The notes under the pieces: generated by a model
The model's database searches: none
What the model was told of the DNA's origin: nothing
The model's input: the letters and a program-made list of their open reading frames with translations, nothing else
Program-made: the position numbers and the translations under genes
Part shown: positions 25,688-34,155 of the stretch, in pieces
Layout: every line of letters starts with the position of its first letter
How positions within the stretch are numbered: position 1 is the stretch's first letter
DNA from: Desulfobacula sp.
Lineage (GTDB): Bacteria > Desulfobacterota > Desulfobacteria > Desulfobacterales > Desulfobacteraceae
Length of the DNA stretch: 37,975 nucleotides
NCBI GenBank assembly: GCA_012031875.1
Contig: JAAUSZ010000015.1
Span: forward strand, 1 to 37,975
Direction: 5' to 3'

Positions 25688-26516
25688 ATGTCGGTAAGTA
25701 AGAAATTACCCAAGGTGAGCATCGGCTTGCCGGTATATAATGGAGGCCTTTTTCTTCGAGGGGCACTGGATTCTCTTCTCCAACAGAGTTTCAGTGATTT
25801 TGAACTCATTATTTCCGATAATGCCTCCACCGATGATACTGAAATAATCTGCCGCGAATATGCAAAGAAGGAGGGTCGGATACGCTATATTAGGCAGGCG
25901 GAAAATCAAGGAGCTATGGCAAATTTTTAAATTTGTTTTGGATGAAGCTGTGGGGGAGTATTTTATGTGGGCTGCAGCCGATGACAGACGAACAGAAAAA
26001 TTCTTGGAATATGCTGTGGAGGTCCTGGATTCAGATGATAAAACCGGATTGGTTTTTTCTGATATGGTGACTGAAAACCTGACTACAGGTGAGAAGGTTT
26101 GGTCTTCACGTGGGTTCATTGTGTCCAATAATAAGTTTATAAAGTATATTTTCCGTCTTTTCCAAGAATGCCCAAGCTTAATATATGGTGTCCATCGGAA
26201 AGAGGTGCTGCAAAATATCAAGCTGGAGAATTTTGATTATTTTGATGTACATCTAACTCATTGGTATGAATTAAACTTGAATATTAAAACCATACCCCTA
26301 CCTCTATATACAGCCGGCACAAATGGTGTAAGAGTACCTTATTCTTCAAATGGCCATTATATCTGCTCATCTCAATTTATCAGAGCCGAGAAGCTTCTTT
26401 TGGCCAAACATTTTTCATTTTTCTCCCGATTTTTTCTGTTGTTACTTACCCGGTTTATATATTGGAGAAATGATAAGAGACAAAATATTTTAATAGATCA
26501 TATAGGTGGATTTTAA
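25688..26516 (+). pseudogene. GT2 family glycosyltransferase, +1 frameshift
   Basis: The first frame (25688-25930) has SIGLPVYNGGLFLRGALDSLL and SDNASTDDT, the start of a GT2 domain, and stops at ANF. The next frame resumes KFVLDEAVGEYFMWAAADD, the acidic metal-binding region, and runs to 26516. Removing one T from the T5 run at 25924-25928 joins them into a 275-residue protein with the usual GT2 order. The C-terminus has a hydrophobic Phe/Leu-rich segment. It would add one sugar to the O-unit. This is one of the few breaks here that needs a base removed rather than added. Confidence 0.8.
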
Positions 26517-26517
26517 A

Positions 26518-27222
26518 ATGGATTTTGTTAAGAATCCAAACGAATTCAAGCGCCAGCAATGGCTGAAGGAAACCCTTAGTAGATTGCCTAATGGGTGGCG
26601 TCTTCTAGATGCCGGTGCAGGTGAACTTAAAAACAGAAAATATTGTGCTCATTTAGACTATGTTTCACAGGACTTTTGTCAATATAAAGGTGGCGAAGGC
26701 TACGATAGTGAGGGGTTGCAGCTTACTCAGTGGGATACTAGCTGCATTGATCTGATCAGTGATATTACTTCCATCCCCTCGCAGGATGAAAGCTTTGACG
26801 CCATACTCTGTAGTGAGGTTTTGGAACATGTCCCAGAACCCACCCACGCGCTGGATGAATTTACGCGTTTGCTTAAACCCGGGGGAATATTAATTATTAC
26901 GGCACCATTCAGCTCGATCGTACACATGGCGCCATATTATTATTGTACTGGTTTTTCTAAATACTGGTATGAACATCATTTAGCATTGCGTGGATTTGAG
27001 ATCAAGGAATTAGTCCCCAATGGCGGATGGTATTCACTCCTCAGACAGGAAATCTTAAGACTCGGCAGCCTGGAGTATAAGCGTAGAAGTATTATCTGGC
27101 CTGTTTCTTGTGCTTTTTCACTAATTGGGGTGCTTTATTTTATGGTTTGCCGCAGTCGAGGACTGGAAAATCTGGCTTGCTTTGGATGGCATTGTGTAGC
27201 AAGAAAAAAATCACATGGCTAA
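26518..27222 (+). CDS. Class I SAM-dependent methyltransferase
   Basis: ATG at 26518 gives 234 residues, directly after the TAA of the GT2 gene. A GTG at 26506 in frame would overlap that gene and is less likely. SAM motif I is LLDAGAGELKNR (about 27-38), the acidic motif falls in LISDITSIP, and SEVLEHVPEPTHALDEF plus LKPGGILIITAPF are standard Methyltransf_11 motifs. A hydrophobic C-terminal stretch (about 198-215) may tether it to the membrane. The substrate is unknown, but its position among glycosyltransferases suggests modification of an O-unit sugar or an N-/O-methyl cap. Confidence 0.8.
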   Translation: MDFVKNPNEFKRQQWLKETLSRLPNGWRLLDAGAGELKNRKYCAHLDYVSQDFCQYKGGEGYDSEGLQLTQWDTSCIDLISDITSIPSQDESFDAILCSEVLEHVPEPTHALDEFTRLLKPGGILIITAPFSSIVHMAPYYYCTGFSKYWYEHHLALRGFEIKELVPNGGWYSLLRQEILRLGSLEYKRRSIIWPVSCAFSLIGVLYFMVCRSRGLENLACFGWHCVARKKSHG

Positions 27223-27356
27223 GAATTTACTGCAGACAATGCCCCCATTTTACTCAGGTTAGCATCCAGTTTTTTATGCAATGGAATGAATCTTTATGGG
27301 AAATGAACTCCAGACAAAAATGAATGTTCAGAATGTTTTAAAAAAATGGTAGGGAT

Positions 27357-28121
27357 ATGATTAAGAAGATTATTAAAAAAAGTTCCCTTTATGGAATATA
27401 TCGGAACATAATTCAGGAAATGAATATTCGGAAATGGACTCAGGATGATCAGCGGAATTTTCTATTTTATTCTAATTATATAGAACCTGGATTTTTATGT
27501 TTTGATATTGGCGCAAATATTGGCAATAGAACCAAAGTTTTTTTGAAACTCGGCGCAAAGGTAATTGCGGTAGAACCCCAGAATGAGTGTATGAAAATTC
27601 TTGAAAAATATTATGGCAATAATAGCCATGTGAAATTGGTTCATCGTGCTCTGGGAGAAAAGGAAAGCACCCAATATATGATGATCGGATCGGAACATAC
27701 ACTATCTTCTCTTTCGGATAAATGGGTGGCCCGTGTAAAGGACAGTGGCAGATTTGCCGAGTCCACATGGAATGAGAAGCAAAAAGTTCAGATGACCACT
27801 CTTGACTCTCTATTTAAAATATATGGTTCTCCTGATTTTATAAAAATAGATGTTGAAGGCTATGAATACGAAGTTTTCAAGGGATTAACCTCCCCGGTCA
27901 AATTCCTTTCATTTGAATTTACCCCCGAATATATGGAATCGGCAATAAATTGTATAGAATATTTGTCCCAGATAGGCAATTTGGAACTGAACTGGTCTAT
28001 AAATGAAACCATGAAGATGGAGTTAACTACATGGATTGACAAAGATAAAATGATTGCTTTGCTTTATGGATGCCGGAATGAAAAATTTTTCGGTGATGTT
28101 TATGTTCGATTTATTCCTTAA
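27357..28121 (+). CDS. FkbM-family methyltransferase
   Basis: This 254-residue protein has the FkbM pattern: CFDIGANIGNRTKVFLKLGAKVIAVEPQ (about 43-70; SAM loop and acidic end), TTLDSLFKIYGSPDFIKIDVEGYEYEVFKGL and SFEFTPEYM. FkbM enzymes O-methylate hydroxyls on sugars or polyketides. The gene stands after a 134-base gap that holds no recognisable gene, with a GGTAGGGAT purine stretch as ribosome binding site. It is the last of the methyltransferases in the locus and precedes a CgeB-like glycosyltransferase, so it may methylate the residue added by a neighbour. Confidence 0.85.
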   Translation: MIKKIIKKSSLYGIYRNIIQEMNIRKWTQDDQRNFLFYSNYIEPGFLCFDIGANIGNRTKVFLKLGAKVIAVEPQNECMKILEKYYGNNSHVKLVHRALGEKESTQYMMIGSEHTLSSLSDKWVARVKDSGRFAESTWNEKQKVQMTTLDSLFKIYGSPDFIKIDVEGYEYEVFKGLTSPVKFLSFEFTPEYMESAINCIEYLSQIGNLELNWSINETMKMELTTWIDKDKMIALLYGCRNEKFFGDVYVRFIP

Positions 28122-28148
28122 TTTTTAATCAGGAATGCCAAGAAACAA

Positions 28149-29339
28149 ATGAAAATTCTATGTGTTTTGGGCAAATATCAGTATGGTGATCCTGATCGAG
28201 GTCTTGGGACTGAATATGCTGCATTTATACCTGCGTTGAAAAATCTTGGGCACGAAGTGGTTCATTTTGAATCCTGGGATAGAAATTTATATCCGGATTT
28301 TGCACGATTGAACAAAGCCCTCCTTTTAACCATTAAAAAGGAAAAACCGGACATTCTTTTTACTGTTCAGATGCATTATGAAATATGGATAGAGACCCTC
28401 AAGATTATAAAGGACTCAGGTATTTGTGCCACTGTATCCTGGACCACCGATGATTCATGGAAATACAGAGAGGTTTCCAGGTTTATCGGTAATTCATATC
28501 ATGCAATGACAACTACTTATCCTGACAAGGTAATGTATTATAAAAAAGATGGAATCCCCAATGTCTTATTCACCCATTGGGCTGCCGCCTCTGACACACT
28601 GGCCGAACCTTTGAAATCTGAGGATTGCAAATATCAGGTTTCTTTTGTTGGAGCGGCTCATGGGAACAGAAAGAAAAGAATAGAATACTTGAAAAAAAAT
28701 GGAATTGAGGTCGACTGTTTTGGTTTTGGATGGCCTGCCGGTTCAATCCCGGCACACGATATTCCTGTTGTTATGAGAAACTCTATCATAAGTCTGAATT
28801 TTTCAAATTCAAAGGGGGAAAATCAGCTCAAGGCAAGGACATTCGAGGTGCCGGGCGCCGGGGGTTTTTTATTAACGGAATATGCTAAAGGGTTGGAAGA
28901 TTATTATTTGAAGGGTCAGGAAATCGAGGTTTTTTATGATGATACCGAACTCATGGATAAAATCATTTATTATCTTAAAAATCCTGGGAAACGAGATGAA
29001 ATTGCAGCCAAGGGATACGAAAAGACGCGTCATAGACATACCTATGAAAACAGAATGAAAGACATATTGTCTTTTTCAATGGAGTGTCAAAAAAAGTGGA
29101 ATGGGAAAAAGCAGAGTTTCAGCGAGGCATCTCTTGATGATGCAATCCAGGCACATGAACCGGGAAGGGTTTTAAATTTAATCAAAAAAATTCTGGTATT
29201 TTTCGGAGTTTTTATTTTTGGAAAAAAACGCGGCCCGAGGGCAGCCAGGAGACTTGTTTTTGAATTAAGCTGGCGGTTTTGTGGTAAAAAGACCTTCTCG
29301 GCGTCAGGGTGGCCGGGCCGGATGTTCCCGGAACAATAG
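28149..29339 (+). CDS. CgeB-family glycosyltransferase
   Basis: This 396-residue protein starts MKILCVLGKYQYGDPDRGLGTEYAA-like, with DRGLGTEYAAF near residues 17-27. It has VSWTTDDSWKY (about 98-108), VSFVGAAHGNRKKRIEYL and the donor-binding end region ARTFEVPGAGGFLLTEY (about 230-246). This is the CgeB/Glyco_trans_1_2 pattern of GT-B glycosyltransferases. The N-terminal H-F-E-S-W sequence is also common in this group. The C-terminus (about 345-396) is basic with a short hydrophobic stretch. It probably adds a sugar to the O-unit in the cytoplasm. The next GT2 gene starts only two bases after its stop. Confidence 0.8.
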   Translation: MKILCVLGKYQYGDPDRGLGTEYAAFIPALKNLGHEVVHFESWDRNLYPDFARLNKALLLTIKKEKPDILFTVQMHYEIWIETLKIIKDSGICATVSWTTDDSWKYREVSRFIGNSYHAMTTTYPDKVMYYKKDGIPNVLFTHWAAASDTLAEPLKSEDCKYQVSFVGAAHGNRKKRIEYLKKNGIEVDCFGFGWPAGSIPAHDIPVVMRNSIISLNFSNSKGENQLKARTFEVPGAGGFLLTEYAKGLEDYYLKGQEIEVFYDDTELMDKIIYYLKNPGKRDEIAAKGYEKTRHRHTYENRMKDILSFSMECQKKWNGKKQSFSEASLDDAIQAHEPGRVLNLIKKILVFFGVFIFGKKRGPRAARRLVFELSWRFCGKKTFSASGWPGRMFPEQ

Positions 29340-29341
29340 AT

Positions 29342-30224
29342 ATGAATTGCCCGCTTATCAGCATAGGCATGCCCGTCTATAATTCTGATAGATTTATAGA
29401 AGACGCCATTACATCCGTTTTGCATCAGACCTTCCAAAATTTTGAGTTAATCATCACTGATGATGGTTCAACAGATGATTCGGCTAAAATAATCGAATCT
29501 TTTACGGATAAAAGAATAAAGTTCTTGAGAGGGGAAGTCAATCTTGGTATTTCCAGCAGGATTAACCACCAGGTAAATATTGCATCCGGCGGATTTTTTG
29601 TGCGCATGGATGCCGATGACATCATGTTTCCGAGCCGGATTGAAGAACAGTTTTCTTTTTTTAAAAGATAACCCGAAAATTGATGTGGTTGGAAGCCAGG
29701 CCATTGTTATTGATGACGACAACCAGATAATCGGTTGTCGTGAATGTACCAATGCTTTTGATGAGAGATCAATCTTAAAAAAAAATGTATTTATTCATCC
29801 CTCCGTAATGGGAAAAACAGAATGGTTTAAGAAAAATCGGTATAATTCTGCCTATGACGGAGTGGAAGACTACCATCTATGGGTTAAAGCTTTTAATCAG
29901 TCGCATTTTCAAATAATTGACAAACCCCTTCTTTTTTATCGGGATTCTACCAAATTCAGATTTAAAACCTATATGCATCGTCAAAGGCAATCAGTAAAAG
30001 CCTATGCAGACTTTAGAAAAGAGAGAATTATTTCTGCTTGGTCTTATCTCGGGCTGAGCTTTTTAGCTGTATTAAAAATAATGACATATCTTGTGTTTTA
30101 TGTAACAGGAAATGCGTCCAAACTTATTAAGAACAGACATAGAACTTTAACTGGTGAAGAGCGCTTGAGATTTAATCAGGTACTCCGAAATGCTATGAAT
30201 AAAAACCTTAAAAAGAATTTTTAA
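29342..30224 (+). pseudogene. GT2 family glycosyltransferase, frameshifted in T runs
   Basis: ATG at 29342 begins MNCPLISIGMPVYNSDRF. TDDGSTDDSA and VRMDADDIMFPSRIEEQ (metal-binding D-x-D) follow. The frame then ends at 29671. A second frame continues FLKDNPKIDVVGSQAIVIDDD and reaches 30224, with YDGVEDYHLWVKAF as the acceptor-side motif. Removing one T from the run at 29651-29654 (or adding two Ts in 29656-29662) restores EEQFLFLKDNPKIDVVG and a protein of about 293 residues. It matches the EpsE/SpsA-like GT2 group with DDxLW-type ends. Function: sugar addition to the O-unit, donor unknown. Confidence 0.8.
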
Positions 30225-30242
30225 CTCTTCCTTAAGAAAATT

Positions 30243-31159
30243 ATGATAGACAGTTTGAATAAAAAAAGTGTCCGCAAAGGCATCATCCTTGCTGGTGGTT
30301 CCGGAAGCCGCCTGTATCCTCTGACCTATTCCGTCAGCAAACAATTGATGCCGGTATATGACAAACCCATGATCTATTATCCTTTAGCAACACTGATGCT
30401 TTCGGGTATTACTGAAATTCTCATCATCACCACTCCCCACGATCATGAAAATTTCAGGCATCTTCTGGGAGATGGCTCCCAATGGGGGATCCATTTGAAA
30501 TACACCATCCAGCCGTCTCCGGACGGGCTTGCCCAGGCCTTTATTCTGGGTGAATCATTTCTCGGAGGCAACCCTGCCGCATTGATACTGGGGGACAATA
30601 TTTTTTACGGGGAAGGCCTGTCCGAAAGGTTGCAGACCATTTCAAAAAAGATAGCGGCGCCACCATATTCGGGTATTATGTGAAAGATCCCAGGCGCTAT
30701 GGGGTTGTCGGTTTTGACGGTAAGGGGGTTGTAACAAGCATTGAAGAAAAACCGCAAAAGCCCAAATCCAATTATGCCGTCACCGGCCTGTATTTCTATG
30801 ATCAGGACATTGTCGGAATTGCAAAGGAGATCAAGCCCTCGGCCCGGGGTGAGCTGGAAATCACCGATGTCAACAATGTCTATCTGAACCGGGGCAATTT
30901 GAATATTGAACTTTTCAGCCGGGGGACTGCCTGGCTGGATACGGGGACCCATGATTCCCTTCTGGATGCCGCCACCTTTATCAAGGTGGTTGAAGACCGC
31001 CAGGGACTAAAGATCGCCTGCCCAGAAGAAATTGCCTTCCGAATGAATTATATTGACGAGGCGCAACTGGAAAAATTGGCCCAGCCCATGATCAAAAACA
31101 GCTATGGCCGGTATTTGCTGTCCCTCATCAATCAGGATTCGATCCATGATGAAATATAA
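30243..31159 (+). pseudogene. rfbA: Glucose-1-phosphate thymidylyltransferase, single -1 frameshift
   Basis: The first frame has the RmlA signature [16 protein letters not shown] (about 13-28), [17 protein letters not shown] and [10 protein letters not shown]. It stops at 30683. The rest carries [18 protein letters not shown] in the shifted frame, then [29 protein letters not shown] and [13 protein letters not shown]. One A missing from the A6 run at 30644-30649 explains the break and gives about 305 residues, close to the 290-300 usual for RmlA. It makes dTDP-glucose, the first step to dTDP-L-rhamnose. All other residues look well conserved, which favours a sequence error over decay. Confidence 0.9.
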
Positions 31160-31697
31160 ACCACTGAGCCTTCCGGATGTGATCCTCATTGAACCCCGGG
31201 TTTTTGGGGATCATCGCGGCTTTTTCATGGAAATCTTCCGGGAAGACGAATTTAAAAAAAATCTGCCCTGTGGGTCCTTTGTTCAGGACAATCACAGCAA
31301 ATCCGGCCGGGGTATTCTGAGGGGACTTCACTATCAGATCCAACACCCCCAGGGAAAACTGGTGCGGGTGATTTCAGGAGAGGTTTTTGATGTGGCCGTG
31401 GATTTGCGCAAGTCTTCTCCTTTTTTCGGAAAATGGTCAGGGGCAGTCCTTTCATCGGAGAATAAACGCATGCTGTGGGTGCCGCCCGGTTTTGCCCATG
31501 GGTTTTATGTGATCAGCCGGGAGGCTGAATTCGTATACAAATGCACAGACTATTATGCGCCTGAGCATGAGCGGTGTATCCTGTGGAATGACCCCTCCAT
31601 CGGCATTGACTGGCCCATCATCCCGGGAACTTCCCCGGTTTTGTCTCAAAAGGATGAAAACGGACTGAGGTTAACAGATGCCGAGGTCTTTGCATGA
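31146..31697 (+). CDS. rfbC: dTDP-4-dehydrorhamnose 3,5-epimerase
   Basis: The start is one of two tandem ATGs (31146, 31149) overlapping the end of rfbA, giving about 183 residues. Earlier in-frame starts lie inside rfbA. RmlC motifs are complete: [32 protein letters not shown] with the catalytic His, [30 protein letters not shown], the [13 protein letters not shown] segment with its catalytic Tyr, and [11 protein letters not shown]. It epimerises C3 and C5 of dTDP-4-keto-6-deoxyglucose. The ATGA overlap with rfbD fits a single rml operon. Confidence 0.95.
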   Translation: MMKYKPLSLPDVILIEPRVFGDHRGFFMEIFREDEFKKNLPCGSFVQDNHSKSGRGILRGLHYQIQHPQGKLVRVISGEVFDVAVDLRKSSPFFGKWSGAVLSSENKRMLWVPPGFAHGFYVISREAEFVYKCTDYYAPEHERCILWNDPSIGIDWPIIPGTSPVLSQKDENGLRLTDAEVFA

Positions 31698-32554
31698 AAA
31701 TCCTGCTACTCGGATCAAACGGCCAACTGGGACGGGAATTGCAGCGTTTCTGCCCGGATCATGTCAGGCTGGTCACCTGTGATCAGCCTAAATTGATTTT
31801 GTAGCCCCGGCAGTATCCAGGACTGTATCCGGACAACCCGGCCAGATGTTCTTATCAATGCAGCCGCCTATACAGCCGTGGATCAGGCGGAAAGGAAGAA
31901 GAGACCGCCGACCGGATAAACCACGGGGCCGTGGCCGAAATGGCCGGACTCTGCCGGCAACATGATATTCACATGGTTCACATCTCCACGGATTTTGTGT
32001 TTAACGGCCGGCATTATAAACCCTATCATCCCGATGATACGCCTGACCCCATATCGGTCTACGGCAAGTCCAAACTCAAGGGGGAAGAAGCCATCCTTCA
32101 TATCCTCAAGGATCAAGCCCTGATCATCAGAACGGCCTGGCTATATTCTTCCCATGGAAATAATTTTGTCAAAACCATGCTGAAACTCATGATGGAAAAA
32201 CAAACGCTGAACATCATTGATGAACAGATCGGAACCCCCACCTGGGCCCATGGCCTTGCCCAGGCCATCTGGACGGCCCTTGACAAAGCTTTAAAGGGAG
32301 TATTTCACTGGACCGACGCAGGCGTGGCCTCCTGGTATGATTTTGCCATGGCCATCCAGGAAGAAGCAATTCATGCAGGGCTTCTTGATCAAGCCATTCC
32401 CATATACCCCATCCCGGCACAGCTTTATCCCACTCCGGCCGAAAGACCCTTTTACGGTGTGCTTGATAAAACTTCCTTTTGGAAGGGCCTGAATATCAAA
32501 CCTGTTCACTGGCGAGTCCAGCTCAGATCCATGTTAAAGGAATTTCAACCATGA
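31694..32554 (+). pseudogene. rfbD: dTDP-4-dehydrorhamnose reductase, two compensating frameshifts
   Basis: ATG at 31694 opens [19 protein letters not shown], the RmlD start, and ends at a TAG near 31802. The next segment, SPGSIQDCIRTTRPDVLINAAAYTAVDQAE, is in another frame, and from about 31896 the first frame resumes with INHGAVAEMAGLC and HISTDFVFNG, then YGKSKLKGEEAI with Y-x-x-x-K. One extra T in 31797-31800 and one missing A near 31896 account for both shifts. The corrected length is about 286 residues, normal for RmlD. It would reduce the 4-keto sugar to dTDP-L-rhamnose. Confidence 0.9.
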
Positions 32555-33591
32555 AACATCTTCTTGTTACCGGTGGGGCAGGATTTATCGGTACAAATTT
32601 CGTCTATTACTGGCTGAAAAAATATCCGGAAGACCAGGTGGTTGTTCTGGACGCCCTAACCTATGCCGGAAACAGACAGAATTTAACCCAGGCTGAAAAA
32701 AACCCGAAATTTAAATTCATCCACGGCAATATCCTGGGCCAAGAGCTTGTTGAATCTCTTCTCGTCATCCATAAAATTGACACCATCGTCCATTTTGCCG
32801 CAGAGTCCCATGTGGACCGATCCATTCTTGGCCCGGATGAATTCATCAACACCAATATTGTGGGAACCCATACCCTGCTTAAAGCGGCCAAAAACATCTG
32901 GATAGACGGTAAACTCCAAAACCACCGATTCCATCACATTTCAACCGACGAAGTCTATGGATCATTAAAGCCGGATGACCCTCCATTTTCAGAAAAAACA
33001 GCCTATCGCCCAAACTCACCCTATGCTTCCAGCAAAGCGGCGTCCGATCATCTGGTCCGGGCCTACCACAAGACCTATGGCCTTTTGACCACCATCAGCA
33101 ACTGCTCCAACAATTACGGCCCCTTCCAGTTCCCGGAAAAGCTGATCCCCCTGACCCTCACCCATATCCTTTACGGGAGACCTCTGCCGGTCTATGGTGA
33201 CGGACGACAGATCCGGGACTGGCTCTATGTGGACGATCACTGCCTCGGGATTGACCTTATCCTTGCAGCGGGGGAAATAGGACAGACCTACAATATCGGC
33301 GGAAATAACGAATGGGCCAATCTGGACATTGTGAAACTTATCTGTGACATTCTGGATGAAAGATTCAAGCAGGACCCGTCCCTTCCAGGCAGATACCCCG
33401 ACTGCCCTTCATCCAAAGGCCGTCATCCACAAACGCTCATCACCCATGTCACGGACAGGCCCGGCCACGACAGACGCTATGCCATTGATGCCGGTAAAAT
33501 ATCCACGGACCTTGGGTACTCTCCCCAGGAATCCTTTGAAACAGGAATCAAGAAAACCATTGACTGGTATCTGGTGAATCCGCATTGGTAG
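32551..33591 (+). CDS. rfbB: dTDP-glucose 4,6-dehydratase
   Basis: ATG at 32551 overlaps the rfbD stop by ATGA and gives 346 residues. An upstream in-frame ATG at 32479 lies inside rfbD. RmlB motifs: VTGGAGFIGTNF (about 6-17), LDALTYAGNRQNL, HFAAESHVDRSI, HHISTDEVYGSL with the Thr-Asp-Glu active-site triad, YASSKAASDHLV as Y-x-x-x-K, and NCSNNYGPFQFPEKLIPL. It forms dTDP-4-keto-6-deoxyglucose. It is the last gene of the polysaccharide locus and is followed by a hairpin. Having rfbB last (A-C-D-B order) is a less common arrangement. Confidence 0.96.
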   Translation: MKHLLVTGGAGFIGTNFVYYWLKKYPEDQVVVLDALTYAGNRQNLTQAEKNPKFKFIHGNILGQELVESLLVIHKIDTIVHFAAESHVDRSILGPDEFINTNIVGTHTLLKAAKNIWIDGKLQNHRFHHISTDEVYGSLKPDDPPFSEKTAYRPNSPYASSKAASDHLVRAYHKTYGLLTTISNCSNNYGPFQFPEKLIPLTLTHILYGRPLPVYGDGRQIRDWLYVDDHCLGIDLILAAGEIGQTYNIGGNNEWANLDIVKLICDILDERFKQDPSLPGRYPDCPSSKGRHPQTLITHVTDRPGHDRRYAIDAGKISTDLGYSPQESFETGIKKTIDWYLVNPHW

Positions 33592-33646
33592 CCGAAAAAC
33601 AATGTTTCTTAAAATAATTAATTTTTTGCTGTGTTTTTTCAAAAAT

Positions 33647-33671
33647 TCAGGGTTTTCCCTGATTGATTTTT
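33647..33671 (+). terminator. Candidate rho-independent terminator of the polysaccharide locus
   Basis: TCAGGG (33647-33652) pairs perfectly with CCCTGA (33657-33662) around a TTTT loop, followed by TTGA and a five-T run (33667-33671). The stem is short (6 bp, four of them GC), so strength is uncertain, but the position 55 bases after rfbB is right. Confidence 0.55.
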
Positions 33672-33701
33672 AGATATGGGTTTAATATTATTATTTTGAT
33701 T

Positions 33702-33730
33702 TTGAACAGCTTTGGGAATCGGGGATATTT
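33702..33730 (+). promoter_or_regulatory. Candidate promoter of the ComEA-like gene
   Basis: TTGAAC (33702-33707) and ATATTT (33725-33730) are separated by 17 bases, about 30 bases before the ATG at 33761. It lies after the candidate terminator, so the downstream gene would be a separate unit. The -10 is a weak match. Confidence 0.35.
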
Positions 33731-33760
33731 ATGTCGTTTTAATTTTTTAAGGAGAAAAAA

Positions 33761-34045
33761 ATGAAACAGATCAAGCAAATATCGTTAATAATTACGGTCA
33801 GTCTGTTCCTGTTTTCTTTCTGTTACCCTCTGATGGCGGCCGATGGTGAAAAAATCAACATAAATACTGCAAGTCAGCAAGAACTTATGAAGCTTAAACA
33901 TGTAGGTGAAAAACTTGCTGAAAAAATAATCGAATATAGAAAAACCAACCCATTTCAAGTTCCTGAAGATATCATGAAAGTTCAGGGAGTTGGAGAGAAA
34001 ATCTTCAATGCCAATAAGGATATTATCATCGTAAAAGATAAATAA
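33761..34045 (+). CDS. Secreted helix-hairpin-helix protein, ComEA-like
   Basis: This 94-residue protein has a signal peptide (basic MKQIKQ, hydrophobic core 8-24, likely cleavage after LMA at about 26-28). A helix-hairpin-helix DNA-binding domain follows: ININTASQQELMKLKHVGEKLAEKIIEYRK and VQGVGEKIFNANKDII. The NINTAS-x-x-EL start is the hallmark of ComEA-type domains, which bind DNA in the periplasm. AAGGAG at 33749-33754 is a strong ribosome binding site. It stands alone between two hairpins, without comEC or pilus genes nearby. Single-domain ComEA-like proteins of this length are common in Proteobacteria. Its role in DNA uptake here is unproven. Confidence 0.85.
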   Translation: MKQIKQISLIITVSLFLFSFCYPLMAADGEKININTASQQELMKLKHVGEKLAEKIIEYRKTNPFQVPEDIMKVQGVGEKIFNANKDIIIVKDK

Positions 34046-34085
34046 TCGATAAAGGATTCCCTGATTCCCGATCTTTAAAAAGCTG

Positions 34086-34114
34086 TTGCTTGATAAAGCG
34101 TATTTTTGTATTAT
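34086..34114 (+). promoter_or_regulatory. Candidate promoter of the DUF2760-Hsp70 operon
   Basis: TTGCTT (34086-34091) and TATTAT (34109-34114) are spaced by exactly 17 bases. A start site at about 34121 would fall within the left arm of the following hairpin, so the mRNA would begin with a stem-loop about 30 bases before the first ATG. Confidence 0.4.
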
Positions 34115-34118
34115 CATG

Positions 34119-34151
34119 AAAACCATGCTGCTAACCACAGCATGGTTTTTT
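34119..34151 (+). terminator. Perfect 12-bp hairpin with T tract
   Basis: AAAACCATGCTG (34119-34130) and CAGCATGGTTTT (34138-34149) are perfectly complementary around a 7-base loop, and the T run extends to 34151. This is a textbook rho-independent terminator for the ComEA-like gene. Its end is only five bases from the ATG of the next gene at 34156, so it may also act as a 5' structure on the next mRNA. Confidence 0.75.
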
Positions 34152-34155
34152 GTTT

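Noticed and set aside
27223-27356. Open frame from 27108 running through the gap before the FkbM gene
   Set aside because: It overlaps the end of the methyltransferase in another frame, has no motif and shows no coding character in the gap.
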